The position numbers and the translations under genes were made by a program. Below the pieces are notes generated by a model that was not told the origin of the DNA, did not search any database, and was given only the letters and a program-made list of their open reading frames with translations. A stretch of DNA of 5,218 nucleotides from an uncultured Clostridia bacterium (GTDB lineage Bacteria; Bacillota; Clostridia; TANB77; UBA1234), in NCBI GenBank assembly GCA_947624765.1, contig CANQLS010000113.1, positions 1 to 5,218 on the forward strand, given 5' to 3'. Positions 5,074 to 5,218 of the stretch are shown one piece after another; position 1 is the stretch's first letter; every line of letters starts with the position of its first letter.

Positions 5074-5218
5074 TTACTCGGCAGAACGCATAGCCTCAAG
5101 AGCCCTAATCTTCGTAGCCCTCTTTGCAGGGAAGAAACCTGACAAAATACCGATTGCAATAGCAAATACAACAGCGGTTAATGCAAGCCACAAAGGAATT
5201 ACAGAAATATCATATCCT
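5074..5218 (-). CDS. C-terminus of an FtsX/MacB-type ABC transporter permease (partial)
   Basis: The reverse strand is open from the window edge to TAA at 5076-5074, giving 47 residues with no start in the window. The sequence runs IPLWLALTAVVFAIAIGILS (last transmembrane helix), then GFFPAKRATKIRALEAMRSAE. This G-x-x-PA-xRA-xx-x-ALR-type ending is characteristic of FtsX-like permeases of the MacB/LolC/YknZ type, which couple ATP hydrolysis to export or periplasmic-side processes. The visible part is the final membrane helix and cytoplasmic tail. The ATPase partner and the rest would lie to the right. Its base composition is clearly more GC-rich than the genes at 441-4786. Confidence 0.85.
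   Translation of the reverse strand, partial: GYDISVIPLWLALTAVVFAIAIGILSGFFPAKRATKIRALEAMRSAE

Noticed and set aside
4971..5171. Reverse-strand 66-codon frame at the right end
   Set aside because: It overlaps the permease C-terminus in a different frame; the permease frame has a clear family signature.

Overview
The window looks like a low-GC Firmicutes genome, probably an uncultured gut-type Clostridia or Bacilli. The left 4.7 kb is very AT-rich, start sites carry strong AGGAGG-type Shine-Dalgarno sequences, arginine is mostly AGA with some CGT/CGA, and one gene encodes a prepilin-like N-terminus fused to GLUG-type repeats, an architecture common in such genomes. No marker gene is present, so this placement is inference.

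Layout. Positions 1-6 hold only the first two codons of a leftward gene with an excellent ribosome binding site. Divergent from it, a strong extended -10 promoter (97-125) drives a 28-codon small ORF (160-246) containing an (AC)9 tract that encodes His-Thr repeats. Next come an AT-rich palindromic repeat (264-340), a GC-rich hairpin (401-424) and the prepilin/GLUG surface protein (441-1899), whose reading frame moves by +1 at position 1305. A second copy of the AT-rich palindrome follows (1912-1997). Then there is a two-gene unit: a protein with a PD-(D/E)XK-like motif (2086-2886) and an HD-GYP phosphodiesterase with a C-terminal coiled coil (2916-3833). A third palindrome (3842-3894) separates these from a leftward PflA-like radical SAM gene (3903-4786), which needs two +1 shifts to be read in full. 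Upstream of that gene are a second copy of the GC-rich hairpin, a 14-bp palindrome and two imperfect ~57-bp direct repeats. The right edge holds the last 47 codons of a leftward FtsX/MacB-type ABC permease (5074-5218).

The main observation links the two apparently broken genes. All three frame breaks fall at an in-frame CGG codon. In each case, skipping the C and reading the next three bases (GGA, GGA, GGT) as glycine restores the conserved protein. These are the only in-frame CGG triplets I can find in the genes of the window. About twelve out-of-frame CGG triplets in the same genes are not associated with any frame break. That dependence on frame is hard to explain by sequencing error or random decay. 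It suggests that CGG is unassigned here (no tRNA-Arg with anticodon CCG) and is tolerated by +1 frameshifting, or that CGGN is read as a four-base glycine codon. This is an inference from three sites and needs genome-wide testing.

Other points of note are the small ORF with a dinucleotide tract, three dispersed intergenic repeat families, and the PD-(D/E)XK-like/HD-GYP gene pair of unknown role.
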